Source: an uncultured Eubacteriales bacterium
GTDB lineage: Bacteria > Bacillota > Clostridia > Peptostreptococcales > Anaerovoracaceae
DNA: 30,891 nt
Direction of reading: 5' to 3'
Assembly (NCBI GenBank): GCA_900540145.1
Contig: UQEW01000018.1
Coordinates: forward strand, 1-30,891
This document shows positions 16,235 to 25,032 of the stretch, piece after piece. The notes beneath the pieces were generated by a model. That model saw only the letters and a list, made by a program, of their open reading frames with translations, ran no database searches and was not told where the DNA came from. How positions within the stretch are numbered: the stretch's first letter is position 1; every line of letters starts with the position of its first letter. The position numbers and the translations under genes were made by a program.

Positions 16235-16483
16235 ATGGAAGAGAGAAAAGTAAGAGAAATAGTTTTAGATTTACTGGAAGAAATATGCGGAGACGATATA
16301 GTGAGAGAAGATTTAGATATAAATCTTTTAGAAGAAGACCTGATTGATTCTCTGGACTACACAGAACTCTTGATAGAAATAGAGGAAAAAATAGGCGTGA
16401 TAATGGCGCCTTCAGAGTTAAGAAGAGATGAGATGGATACTCCTAACAAAATAGTTTATCAAATAATGAAAAGAATTCAATAA
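16235..16483 (+). CDS. dltC: D-alanyl carrier protein
   Basis: The 82-residue acyl-carrier-like protein has the phosphopantetheine site in DLIDSLDYTELL, with the modified serine at about residue 39. The C-terminal part (RRDEMDTPNKIVYQI) matches the DltC pattern 'FDRDEWATPNKI'. Carrier Ser-pantetheine holds D-Ala after DltA activation. The ATG follows CGGAGGG, 17 bp after dltB. Confidence 0.95.
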   Translation: MEERKVREIVLDLLEEICGDDIVREDLDINLLEEDLIDSLDYTELLIEIEEKIGVIMAPSELRRDEMDTPNKIVYQIMKRIQ

Positions 16484-16531
16484 AAGGGATATTAAAATAT
16501 AAATGGATAATGCAAAAGGGGTAGTATAAAT

Positions 16532-17734
16532 ATGAAAAAAGTCGCAGCTTTTTTAACAGCAGTTGTATTGTTTTGTGTCACAGCTGCAAGTATCCACTTC
16601 TTTGCTGGAAGCAGGATAGAAGCCAACAACAGAGAATTCGGAACATGGATAAACAGCAAAAAGGACCTTTCCTATAATGCTGTAGCTGCTAATTTACACG
16701 ACGATACGTATTTGATGATGGGCTCTTCAGAATTTCAGCATGGAAACAATACGCCATATCACCCGACAGCAATATTCAATCAGGCCAACATGGATGTAAT
16801 GTGCATAGGAGCGGCAGGAAACCAATGTTTGCCTCATGCGATAGCGATGGGAGCTTTGGCACCTGATTTGAAATCAAAAAAAGTTGTTTTACTTTTATCG
16901 CCTACATGGTTTGGAAAAAACGGCATAGAGGGAAACGAGTTTTCTGCCAGGTTTTCTGAAAGTATGTATGCTGCAATGCTTAAAAATGAAAGCCTTTCTG
17001 ACGATTTAAAACAAAAATTAATCGACAGGACGACGAAACTGTTGGAAGTAAGCCCATTGATGAAAGCAAATGTAGACAGAGCAACTAAGGTGTTGACAGG
17101 AGACAATTTAAACAATGGACAAACTCAAAAGACCAGTTTGGAGGATAAGGTAAACTATTATATCCATAGCTGGATAGCTCAGGAAAAGGAAAAAATCGGA
17201 GTCGGGATGATGTGGAAAGTGAGCGGACATAAGAACAACAGGACTTATGAACCTCAGAATGCCAAAGAACCTGATTGGGATGCCTTGAAAAAACAGGCGG
17301 AACAAGAAGTTGAAAAGGAATTCAACAATGATCTCTGTATGCGTGATACGCTTTACAATACCAAATATAAACCAATATTGAAAGAAAGAAAAGACACAGA
17401 GACTAAACGCAGCTTTGAAAAATCTCCGGAGTATGACGATTTGAAACTTTTCCTAGACATTTGTAAGGACCAGGGAATAGAAGTAAAACTGATATTATTG
17501 CCAATCAACGGATATTGGTACGACCATACCGGTTTTCCTAGAAAAAACAGGGATGTGATAGTAGAAAAAATTCACAAGATTGCCGATGATTACGGTGTAG
17601 AACTAAGTGACTTATATGGAGAAGGTTATACTAAAGGATGGCTGGAGGACAATACCCATCCGGCCGGAAAGGGATGGATAGAGATAAATGAAAAGGTTTA
17701 CGAGTTTTTTAATAAAGATAAGGAAGTCAATTGA
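16532..17734 (+). CDS. dltD: Teichoic acid D-alanylation protein DltD
   Basis: The 400-residue protein has an N-terminal membrane anchor (about 3-25) and an extracellular SGNH-like domain. The nucleophile motif MGSSEFQHG (about 63-71) and the C-terminal LEDNTHPAGKGW, with Asp and His at about 373 and 376, form the triad. DltD works outside the membrane in the last steps of D-Ala transfer. It follows dltC by 48 bp with AAGGGG before the ATG. Its last 47 bases overlap the DltX-like ORF. Confidence 0.93.
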   Translation: MKKVAAFLTAVVLFCVTAASIHFFAGSRIEANNREFGTWINSKKDLSYNAVAANLHDDTYLMMGSSEFQHGNNTPYHPTAIFNQANMDVMCIGAAGNQCLPHAIAMGALAPDLKSKKVVLLLSPTWFGKNGIEGNEFSARFSESMYAAMLKNESLSDDLKQKLIDRTTKLLEVSPLMKANVDRATKVLTGDNLNNGQTQKTSLEDKVNYYIHSWIAQEKEKIGVGMMWKVSGHKNNRTYEPQNAKEPDWDALKKQAEQEVEKEFNNDLCMRDTLYNTKYKPILKERKDTETKRSFEKSPEYDDLKLFLDICKDQGIEVKLILLPINGYWYDHTGFPRKNRDVIVEKIHKIADDYGVELSDLYGEGYTKGWLEDNTHPAGKGWIEINEKVYEFFNKDKEVN

Positions 17735-17849
17735 TAAAAAGTTTTTAATATATACAGGATTGTTTTTCATAATGCTGATGGCCCTGTATTTATATACGAT
17801 TTTCGCCATAGGAACCGATGCGCCGAAATTTACTTACGCAGGTTTCTAA
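17688..17849 (+). CDS. dltX: DltX-like small membrane protein
   Basis: The 53-residue ORF starts at an ATG inside the end of dltD in another frame and ends at TAA 17847-17849. It has a basic N terminus (MKRFTSFLIKIRKSIDKKF), one membrane helix (about 20-41), then a short external tail ending APKFTYAGF. DltX proteins share this plan: basic start, one helix and a C-terminal aromatic motif FIYNEF whose tyrosine is proposed to accept D-Ala. Here the last six residues are FTYAGF, the same F-x-Y-x-x-F spacing. DltX is usually encoded next to dltA; here it closes the operon before the terminator. No good Shine-Dalgarno is seen (AAAGGGA 13 bases upstream), so expression may depend on coupling to dltD, and the start is uncertain. 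Confidence 0.7.
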   Translation: MKRFTSFLIKIRKSIDKKFLIYTGLFFIMLMALYLYTIFAIGTDAPKFTYAGF

Positions 17850-17915
17850 AGGGGTTTTAATTTGACCGATAGTTTCAGACCTCCAATTATAAATTGTTGT
17901 ATATTTTTTCAATTG

Positions 17916-17951
17916 AGAAAATCTGTCGTTATGATTACGGCAGATTTTTTC
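17916..17951 (+). terminator. Terminator of the dlt operon
   Basis: AAAATCTGTCG (17918-17928) pairs with CGGCAGATTTT (17938-17948), with one G-U pair and a nine-base loop, and a T tract follows. Confidence 0.85.
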
Positions 17952-17961
17952 TTTATATAAA

Positions 17962-17990
17962 TTGACAATAAATGTAAAATAATGTAAATT
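17962..17990 (+). promoter_or_regulatory. Promoter of the yraN-comM-dprA group
   Basis: TTGACA (17962-17967) and TAAATT (17985-17990) are 17 bases apart, just after the dlt terminator and about 18 bases before the yraN start. Confidence 0.6.
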
Positions 17991-18007
17991 ATATACACGG
18001 AGTGGGA

Positions 18008-18361
18008 ATGTCAATAAGGAGGGAAATGATAAATAAATGTAAAATAGGTGCGTTGGGCGAAGAATTAGCCGTTGAATTCCTAAAAGGGAGAGGATATTAC
18101 ATATTAGCCAGAAATTACAGGTGCCCTTATGGAGAAATAGATATAATCGCAACAAAAGACAGAACGGTTGCTTTTATAGAAGTGAAAACAAGAACTTCTG
18201 CCATATTTGGAAGACCGGCAGAGGCAGTAACTTTAAAAAAGCAAAAACATATAAAAACTGCTGCCAGATTTTTTCTGGCTTCTAATAAGAAAAGATGTGA
18301 AAATGCAGGTTTCCAGGTAATAGAAATAACTCTTGAACATATCGAAGGCTTGGAGTTTTAG
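18008..18361 (+). CDS. yraN: YraN/UPF0102 family nuclease-like protein
   Basis: The protein has about 117 residues with the family motifs LGEELAVEFL, NYRCPYGEIDIIA and FIEVKTR. This is an Endonuclease_NS/Holliday-resolvase-like (PD-ExK) core in which E, D and ExK are all present. The biochemical role is unsettled. Starts are possible at ATG 18008 (GGAG at 17999-18002) and ATG 18026 (AAGGAGGG only two bases away); I chose 18008. yraN commonly sits beside comM and dprA. The 3' end lies 16 bp before the comM start. Confidence 0.88.
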   Translation: MSIRREMINKCKIGALGEELAVEFLKGRGYYILARNYRCPYGEIDIIATKDRTVAFIEVKTRTSAIFGRPAEAVTLKKQKHIKTAARFFLASNKKRCENAGFQVIEITLEHIEGLEF

Positions 18362-18377
18362 GAAGGGGGCGAAGTAC

Positions 18378-19922
18378 GTGGTTTCTGTAACCGAATCCAT
18401 AGCTCTTGAAGGAGTAAAAGGAAGGAAAGTAATTATACAGACCGACATTGCACACGGGCTGCCCTTTTTTACAGTTATAGGTTTGGGAGATACAGCTGTC
18501 AAAGAAGCTTCTGAAAGGGTAAGGCGAGCTATAATCAACAGCGGCTTTAACTATCCGCAAGGCAGAATAACCATCAATCTTTCACCGGCTTACATACGTA
18601 AAAAAGGCAGCCATTACGACCTTGGGATGGCTCTGGGCATATTGCTCTCTTGCGGCGCAATAAAAAATAAAAAAGAAAAATGCGCATTCGTTGGCGAATT
18701 AGCTCTCGATGGTACGGTACAAGCTGTTAGAGGTGCTTTGCCGATGGCTATTACAGTGGCAGAAGAAGGCTATAAAGAGTTAGTGTTACCTAAGGCCAAT
18801 TGCGCAGAGGTAAGCCTTGTAGGAATGAAAACCGATCTTAAGGTTATCCCTGTTGAATCGCTTAAGGAAGCTGCTCAATATGTATCGGGACAAATTATAA
18901 AACAAAAAAAGGTATATGATAAAAACAACATTATTAACGATGAGCAGCTGGACTTTTTAGATGTGAAAGGGCAGAGAGAAGCCAAAGACGTTATAGCCGC
19001 ATCTGTGGCCGGCTTTCACAGTCTTTTGATGATAGGTCCGCCCGGTACAGGCAAAACAATGCTGGCGAAACGGGCTTGCGGATTGCTTCCCACTATGACA
19101 TTACAGGAGCAGATGGAAACGTCAGCGGTGTATTCAGCAGCAGGAATGTTAAATGAAGAAACGCCGATTATAGCACAGCGTCCTTTTCGGCAAATAAATA
19201 AAAATACGACAAAAACACAGCTTTTGGGAGGAGGGCATATTCCTATACCGGGAGAAATTTCATTTGCTCATAATGGAATATTATTTGCGGATGAAATGCT
19301 GGAAATAGAAAAAAACGTGCTGGAATGTCTACGTTTACCGCTGGAAGAAAAGACAATACATATTGTAAGAAAGGGACAGAGCAGCACTTTTCCGGCAAAT
19401 TTTTTATTTATCGGAGCAACCAACCCATGTAGATGCGGTTTTTTAGGCGACGGTTCCAACAGGTGCACATGCAGCGCTGGCGAAATAGAAAGATACAGAA
19501 GCAAACTTTCAGGTCCGCTTGCCGATAGGATTGATATGTGCATAGAAATATGCAGGATAGAATGCGAAGAACTTAATAACGGTACGACTCAGTCCACAAA
19601 AGAACTCAGAGAAAAAGTGATTGCTGCTGTAGAAATACAGGAAAACAGGTTCAAAAATACGGACATACGTCGCAACAGCCAGATGAAAGAAAAGGATGTA
19701 GAAAGATTTTGTGCCTTAAGAAAAGAAGGAAAAGCGCTGATGAGTAAGTTTTACAAGGAGCGAGGCATAAGCCCTAGGAGATATTATAAGATGATGAAAC
19801 TGGCAAGAACTTTGGCAGACATGGATGCAGAAGAAAAAATAAGTGAAGTCCATTTAGCCTCAGCTTTTCACTATACCAGATTGCTGGCTAAAAACACGAA
19901 AGATATCTCATATTCTGAATAA
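18378..19922 (+). CDS. ComM/YifB-family Mg-chelatase-like AAA ATPase
   Basis: About 514 residues are encoded. The N-terminal ChlI-type domain carries HGLPFFTVIGLGDTAVKEAS, followed by Walker A MIGPPGTGKT (about 218-227), Walker B GILFADEMLEIEK, a zinc-like cysteine cluster NPCRCGFLGDGSNRCTC, and the C-terminal Mg-chelatase domain (RRYYKMMKLARTLADMD). The Vibrio and Haemophilus homologue ComM is a branch-migration helicase used in natural transformation. GTG at 18378 has GGAAGGGGG upstream and matches the family N terminus. An in-frame ATG at 18333 would overlap yraN by 29 bases and is less likely. Confidence 0.92.
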   Translation: MVSVTESIALEGVKGRKVIIQTDIAHGLPFFTVIGLGDTAVKEASERVRRAIINSGFNYPQGRITINLSPAYIRKKGSHYDLGMALGILLSCGAIKNKKEKCAFVGELALDGTVQAVRGALPMAITVAEEGYKELVLPKANCAEVSLVGMKTDLKVIPVESLKEAAQYVSGQIIKQKKVYDKNNIINDEQLDFLDVKGQREAKDVIAASVAGFHSLLMIGPPGTGKTMLAKRACGLLPTMTLQEQMETSAVYSAAGMLNEETPIIAQRPFRQINKNTTKTQLLGGGHIPIPGEISFAHNGILFADEMLEIEKNVLECLRLPLEEKTIHIVRKGQSSTFPANFLFIGATNPCRCGFLGDGSNRCTCSAGEIERYRSKLSGPLADRIDMCIEICRIECEELNNGTTQSTKELREKVIAAVEIQENRFKNTDIRRNSQMKEKDVERFCALRKEGKALMSKFYKERGISPRRYYKMMKLARTLADMDAEEKISEVHLASAFHYTRLLAKNTKDISYSE

Positions 19923-19936
19923 GAGGAATAAAAAGT

Positions 19937-20827
19937 ATGGGGAGAAATAATATTAAAATATTAAGAGCAGAAGATACGGATTTCCCTGATATATTGACAA
20001 AAATTACAGATCCGGTAGAACAACTTTTTTGTATAGGAGACATTTCCCTGCTAAGCAAGCTGTCTATGGCCGTAGTTGGATCACGTAAATGCAGTCAATA
20101 TGGAAAACAATCGGCCTTTAATATAGGCGAAGCTTTGGCGTTGAATAATGCGGTGACTATAAGCGGTATGGCCATTGGAGTAGATAGCATGGCTCACCTT
20201 GGGGCTTTGAAAAAAGGCGGAGGAACAATAGCAGTTTTGGGATGCGGAGTTGATGTATGTTATCCTAAAAAAAATAAAAGTCTTTATGATGAAATATGTG
20301 AAAAAGGTTTGGTGATATCTGAGTATGCCCCGGGAATTCCACCTGCTCCATGGCGTTTCCCTATGAGGAACAGAATAATTGCAGCAATCGCTTCATCTGT
20401 TGCAGTGATTGAAGCGGGAGAAAAAAGCGGAGCTGCCATAACCGCATTGAGAGCAGCGGAGATCGGAACAGATGTATTTGCTCTGCCGGGGAATATAACC
20501 AGCTTGTACAGCGTAGGTACCAATAGACTTATAAGAGACGGAGCAAGAATAATAACATCCGTAGATGATCTGATGATAGAAGCAGGAATTTTTTCAGACA
20601 AAAAAACGGTAGAAATGAACTCGCTTGAAATAGAAGATTTGCTTGGAACTGAAGAAAAACAAGTGTATGAAGCTATCAGCCGGCAAGAGGGTATAACGGT
20701 CAGCGCATTGTGTGACCAATTAAAAAAATCTTCATCTGCAGTAAACGGCATTATTACAGTGTTAGAGCTAAAAGGAATGATTTATTATGAGTTGGGAAAA
20801 ATTTTTATTGCAAAATTTAAAAAATAG
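19937..20827 (+). CDS. dprA: DNA processing protein DprA
   Basis: The 296-residue protein has the Rossmann-like DprA core: VVGSRKCSQYGK, SGMAIGVDSMAHLGAL, VLGCGVDVCYPKKN, PMRNRIIAA and GSAAxTAL-like KSGAAITALRA. A C-terminal winged helix follows (about 240-296, EGITVSALCDQL). It protects incoming single-stranded DNA and loads RecA during transformation. It is shorter than many DprA proteins, because the usual N-terminal SAM/helix-hairpin part is reduced to about 40 residues. It lies 14 bp after the ComM-like gene and before topA, the usual Firmicutes order. Confidence 0.95.
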   Translation: MGRNNIKILRAEDTDFPDILTKITDPVEQLFCIGDISLLSKLSMAVVGSRKCSQYGKQSAFNIGEALALNNAVTISGMAIGVDSMAHLGALKKGGGTIAVLGCGVDVCYPKKNKSLYDEICEKGLVISEYAPGIPPAPWRFPMRNRIIAAIASSVAVIEAGEKSGAAITALRAAEIGTDVFALPGNITSLYSVGTNRLIRDGARIITSVDDLMIEAGIFSDKKTVEMNSLEIEDLLGTEEKQVYEAISRQEGITVSALCDQLKKSSSAVNGIITVLELKGMIYYELGKIFIAKFKK

Positions 20828-20878
20828 TTCTATTATTATTGACTATAGAATAAAAAAGGGAAAATAACAGGAGGAGAG

Positions 20879-22990
20879 ATGACGGCTAAAGCAACATCAC
20901 AATCTGTAAAAACTAAAAAAAATGCTAAGTCTTCCAAGGCATCAAAGAAGACTCTTCTAATCGTAGAGTCGCCTTCAAAGGCCAAAACAATAGGCAAGTA
21001 TTTAGGTTCCAATTACAAAGTGGTCGCTTCTGTCGGCCATGTAAGGGACTTGCCTAAAAGTAAGATTGGAATAGACATAGATAACGATTTCGAGCCGGAG
21101 TATATAGCGATAAGAGGAAAGGGAGACCTTATAAAAGAATTGCGCAAGGAAGCAAAGGCTGCCGGAAAGGTTTATCTGGCAACCGACCCTGATAGGGAAG
21201 GAGAGGCTATTTCATGGCATTTGGCTTTTCTGCTTGGAATAGATCCTAGCTCGCCGTGCAGAATCGTTTTCAATGAAATTACAAAGGACGCAGTAAAAAA
21301 TGCAGTAAAAAATCCGAGACCGATAGATTTAAAATTGGTAGATGCCCAGCAGGCCAGAAGAGTTTTGGATAGACTCGTAGGCTATAAGATAAGTCCCCTT
21401 TTATGGAGAAAGATACGCCGCGGTCTTTCGGCCGGGCGCGTACAATCTGCGGCACTTAAAATAATTTGCGACAGAGAAAATCAAATTAAAAGTTTTGTAC
21501 CTAAAGAATATTGGAATATAATCGTAGAATTTGAAAAGGGAAAGAAATTCTTTGCAAAACTTACTGAATATGACGGTCAAAAGATAAACGTAGATAATAA
21601 GAAGTCTGCCGACGAAGTTCTGGAAGCATTAAAAAGCGGAACATACAAGGTTTGCCGCATTATAAGAAAAGAAAGAAAGCGCAAGCCTTTTCCACCGTTT
21701 ACGACCAGCAGTCTGCAGCAAGATGCAGCTAATAAACTGGGATTTACCACAAAAAAGACTATGATGGTAGCGCAGCAGCTCTATGAAGGTGTCGAGATAA
21801 AAGGACAGGGAATCCAGGGATTGGTAACATATATAAGAACCGACTCTGTAAGAATTTCAGATGAAGCCAGAGCATCGGCAAAAACATATATAACTGAAGT
21901 ATTTGGAAGTAAATATACATCAAATAATGTTTTTTCCAATAAGAAAAAAGACATTCAGGACGCTCATGAGGCAATAAGGCCCAGCAATATCAGCTTAGAC
22001 CCGGAGGCTATAAAGGAGTCTCTTACTAAAGAACAATATGGCTTGTATAAGCTCATTTGGACTAGATTTTTAGCAAGTCAGATGGCAGAAGCCGTATTTG
22101 ATGCTGTTCAGGTTTCCATAGAAAACGGAAAGTACGGTTTGAGAGCTAATGGCTCCAGGCTGTTATTTGATGGTTATCAGAAGGTTTATGCGACTAATTT
22201 GGAAGAAGATAAGGACAATTTATTGCCTGAACTATCAGAAGGAGAGAGTCTCAAAGAAAAATCTGTAGACTGTCAGCAGAAATTTACGGAGCCGCCTTCG
22301 AGGTTCACCGAAGCCAGCCTTGTGAAAGATCTGGAAGAAAAAAACATAGGAAGACCCAGCACTTATGCGCCTATCATTGCAACCTTGCTGGAAAGAAAGT
22401 ATATAAGCAGAGAAAAGAAGCTTTTAGTTCCTACCGACCTGGGCTTTGTAGTTACGGAACTTATGGAGGACTATTTTAAAGAAATAGTCGACGCAGGCTT
22501 TACTGCTGATATGGAAGATAGGCTTGACGAAGTGGAAGTAAAAGATTTAAACTGGAAAGAGATAGTAAGAGATTTTTATGCTTCGCTTAAAGATGAACTG
22601 GAAATTGCTGATAAAGCCATAGAAAAAGTAGAACTCAAGGACAGGATCACTGACGAAAAATGTCCCGAGTGCGGGAGACCTTTGGCTGTCAAAGAAGGAA
22701 GGTTTGGAGAATTTTTGGCTTGTACAGGTTACCCTGAATGTAAATATACCAAGCCTATAGTAAAGTCTACAGGTGTCAAATGCCCTGATTGCGGCGGAGA
22801 TATAGTTGCCAAAAGGGGAAAGTCAGGCAAGATTTTTTACGGTTGCAGCAATTATCCGTCGTGTACCAGAGCGTTTTGGTATAAACCTATTGACAGAAAA
22901 TGCCCTGAGTGCGGCTCTCTCCTGCTGGAGCGCCGTACCAAAGGCTCAAATTATGTTTGCTCCAATGAAAAATGTGGGTATAAAGAGTAG
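20879..22990 (+). CDS. topA: DNA topoisomerase I
   Basis: The 703-residue type IA enzyme relaxes negative supercoils. The Toprim domain has E30 in LIVESPSKAKTI and DPDREGE (about 103-109). The catalytic tyrosine is at about 318 in VTYIRTDS. Three C-terminal zinc-ribbon modules follow (CPECGRPL...CTGYPEC, CPDCGGDI...CSNYPSC, CPECGSLL...CSNEKC). The N terminus has an extra Lys/Ser/Thr-rich stretch of about 23 residues. The ATG follows GGAGGAGAG. The 51-bp gap after dprA has no clear promoter. Confidence 0.97.
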   Translation: MTAKATSQSVKTKKNAKSSKASKKTLLIVESPSKAKTIGKYLGSNYKVVASVGHVRDLPKSKIGIDIDNDFEPEYIAIRGKGDLIKELRKEAKAAGKVYLATDPDREGEAISWHLAFLLGIDPSSPCRIVFNEITKDAVKNAVKNPRPIDLKLVDAQQARRVLDRLVGYKISPLLWRKIRRGLSAGRVQSAALKIICDRENQIKSFVPKEYWNIIVEFEKGKKFFAKLTEYDGQKINVDNKKSADEVLEALKSGTYKVCRIIRKERKRKPFPPFTTSSLQQDAANKLGFTTKKTMMVAQQLYEGVEIKGQGIQGLVTYIRTDSVRISDEARASAKTYITEVFGSKYTSNNVFSNKKKDIQDAHEAIRPSNISLDPEAIKESLTKEQYGLYKLIWTRFLASQMAEAVFDAVQVSIENGKYGLRANGSRLLFDGYQKVYATNLEEDKDNLLPELSEGESLKEKSVDCQQKFTEPPSRFTEASLVKDLEEKNIGRPSTYAPIIATLLERKYISREKKLLVPTDLGFVVTELMEDYFKEIVDAGFTADMEDRLDEVEVKDLNWKEIVRDFYASLKDELEIADKAIEKVELKDRITDEKCPECGRPLAVKEGRFGEFLACTGYPECKYTKPIVKSTGVKCPDCGGDIVAKRGKSGKIFYGCSNYPSCTRAFWYKPIDRKCPECGSLLLERRTKGSNYVCSNEKCGYKE

Positions 22991-23010
22991 TAGATTAGGA
23001 GGATATGTAA

Positions 23011-23550
23011 ATGGTACAATTTCACGCAACCACAATTTGTGCAGTTAGAAGAGGCCCGGACGATATATGTATCGGTGGTGACGGACAAGTTACCATGGGC
23101 GAGACAGCTATAATGAAAAACGGAGCTAAAAAAGTAAGAAAAATTTACAAAAATTCTGTTATATCAGGATTTGCCGGCTCAGTAGCAGATGCCTTTTCTC
23201 TTACCGAAAAATTTGAAAGCAAGCTGGAAGAGCATTCAGGAAATCTTAAAAGAGCTGCGGTAGACTTGGCGCAGATGTGGCGCTCTGACAGAGGAATGAG
23301 AAATTTGGAAGCTTTGATGATAGTTGCCGATAGGGAAAACATGCTGGTGATTTCAGGAACAGGAGAGGTAATAGAACCGGATCAACAGTTTGTGGCAATA
23401 GGCTCAGGAGGAAATTACGCATATGCTGCTGCTAACGCTTTGTTTAATCACACCGATATGAGTGCTGAGGAAATAGTAAGAGAGTCTCTGAGGATCGCAG
23501 CGTCAATATGCGTTTACACTAACGACAATATTTCCGTTGAAAAGCTGTAA
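23011..23550 (+). CDS. hslV: ATP-dependent protease peptidase subunit HslV (ClpQ)
   Basis: The 179-residue proteasome-like N-terminal-nucleophile protease begins MVQFHATTICAV. Processing ahead of the TT pair would expose the catalytic threonine, as in other Firmicutes HslV proteins. GGDGQVTMG and GFAGSVADAF are family motifs. It forms a double hexameric ring capped by HslU. The ATG follows AGGAGG, 20 bp after topA; trmFO and xerC, found here in Bacillus, are absent. Confidence 0.96.
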   Translation: MVQFHATTICAVRRGPDDICIGGDGQVTMGETAIMKNGAKKVRKIYKNSVISGFAGSVADAFSLTEKFESKLEEHSGNLKRAAVDLAQMWRSDRGMRNLEALMIVADRENMLVISGTGEVIEPDQQFVAIGSGGNYAYAAANALFNHTDMSAEEIVRESLRIAASICVYTNDNISVEKL

Positions 23551-23566
23551 GGGGGGGAGATAAAAA

Positions 23567-25006
23567 ATGGCAAGTAAAGTATACAGCATGACTCCGAAGG
23601 AAATAGTAGCGGAGCTTGATAAATATATAATCGGACAAGATGAAGCAAAAAAATCTGTAGCTATAGCTTTAAGAAACAGGTATAGAAGAAGCCTTTTGTC
23701 GGACGAGCTAAAAGAAGAGATAACGCCCAAAAACATTCTGATGATGGGTCCTACAGGCTGCGGTAAAACAGAAATAGCCAGAAGACTTGCCAAACTCATG
23801 GACGCTCCGTTTGTAAAAGTTGAGGCGACAAAATTTACAGAAGTAGGCTATGTAGGAAGAGACGTAGATTCCATGGTCAGAGATCTGGTGGAAGCTTCTA
23901 TGAGAGTAACAAAGCAGAAAAAACTTGAAGAAAAGTATAATATAGCCGATGAAATTGTCGAAGAAAAGATAGTTGAAGCCATAATCCCAGGCAAAAATAA
24001 AAAACCTGCCAGCGGAAAAAACAGAAATCCGTTTGACTTTATTATGAACAGCGGAGGATATACAAGCCAAAAGCAGCAATATATTGACAGTCAGGCAGAA
24101 AAAGGAGAGCCTGCCAAAGAAGATATGGACGTGGAGATGGCAAGAGAACAGGTTAGGCAGCAGTTGCGCCAGGGCCTTTTGGAAGAGCAGTATATAGAGA
24201 TAGAAGTCGTAGATACTCCTAAAGGCAATCAGTTGGATATGAGCAACGAAGGCATGTCCATAGCCATAGGCAATATATTTGGCAATATGATGCCTGAGAA
24301 AACTAAAAAGAAGAATTGCAAGGTTAAAGACGCAAGAAAAATACTGCGTGAGCAAGAAGCGCAGAAGTTGATCGATATGGACGTGGTGACAGATGAAGCT
24401 ATTGAAAACGCTGAACAAAACGGCATCATCTTCATCGACGAGATAGATAAGATCGCTTCGGGGTCAAGAATGACCAGCGGTGCCGACGTATCCAGGGAAG
24501 GCGTTCAAAGGGACATACTTCCGATTGTCGAAGGCAGCGTAATCAATACTAAATATGGACCGGTTAAAACTGATCATATACTTTTCATAGGAGCAGGCGC
24601 CTTCCATACCGCCAAGCCTACGGATCTGATTCCTGAACTGCAGGGACGTTTTCCAATCAGAGTTGAACTGGAAAGTTTAACAGAAGAAGATTTTGTAAAC
24701 ATTCTTACTGTTCCTGAAAATGCTCTTATCAAGCAGCACAAAGCTCTTCTGGAGACAGAAGGCGTAGGAGTGGAATTTACGGAAGAGGCCATAAAAGAAA
24801 TTGCCACTATTTCATTTCTGATGAATGAACAGACAGAAAACATAGGAGCCAGAAGGCTGCACACTGTCTTGGAAAAATTGCTGGAAGACATATCTTTTAA
24901 CATACCTGATATGGAAAAAGAAAAAATCGTCATCGACGATGAATATGTAAAGGAAAGATTCCAGGAAACAATTCAGAAAGAAGATTTAGACAGATTCATA
25001 CTTTAG
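23567..25006 (+). CDS. hslU: ATP-dependent protease ATPase subunit HslU (ClpY)
   Basis: The 479-residue AAA+ unfoldase has Walker A GPTGCGKT (about 61-68), Walker B IIFIDEIDKIA, the pore loop EVGYVGRDV, an intermediate (I) domain of about 150 residues, and the C-terminal tail DRFIL that docks into HslV. It is the 16-bp-downstream partner of hslV. Unlike some Bacillus cases nothing separates the pair. The ATG follows AAGGGGGGGAG. Confidence 0.97.
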   Translation: MASKVYSMTPKEIVAELDKYIIGQDEAKKSVAIALRNRYRRSLLSDELKEEITPKNILMMGPTGCGKTEIARRLAKLMDAPFVKVEATKFTEVGYVGRDVDSMVRDLVEASMRVTKQKKLEEKYNIADEIVEEKIVEAIIPGKNKKPASGKNRNPFDFIMNSGGYTSQKQQYIDSQAEKGEPAKEDMDVEMAREQVRQQLRQGLLEEQYIEIEVVDTPKGNQLDMSNEGMSIAIGNIFGNMMPEKTKKKNCKVKDARKILREQEAQKLIDMDVVTDEAIENAEQNGIIFIDEIDKIASGSRMTSGADVSREGVQRDILPIVEGSVINTKYGPVKTDHILFIGAGAFHTAKPTDLIPELQGRFPIRVELESLTEEDFVNILTVPENALIKQHKALLETEGVGVEFTEEAIKEIATISFLMNEQTENIGARRLHTVLEKLLEDISFNIPDMEKEKIVIDDEYVKERFQETIQKEDLDRFIL

Positions 25007-25032
25007 AAATTAAAAACAAAGGCCTGTGCAAT

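Noticed and set aside
18252..18278. Small inverted repeat GCCAGA-ttttt-TCTGGC inside yraN
   Set aside because: Six base pairs within coding sequence is well within chance for a window of this size.
23708..24418. 236-codon open frame on the minus strand
   Set aside because: It is antisense to hslU with no ribosome site or recognisable domain; a shadow of codon bias.
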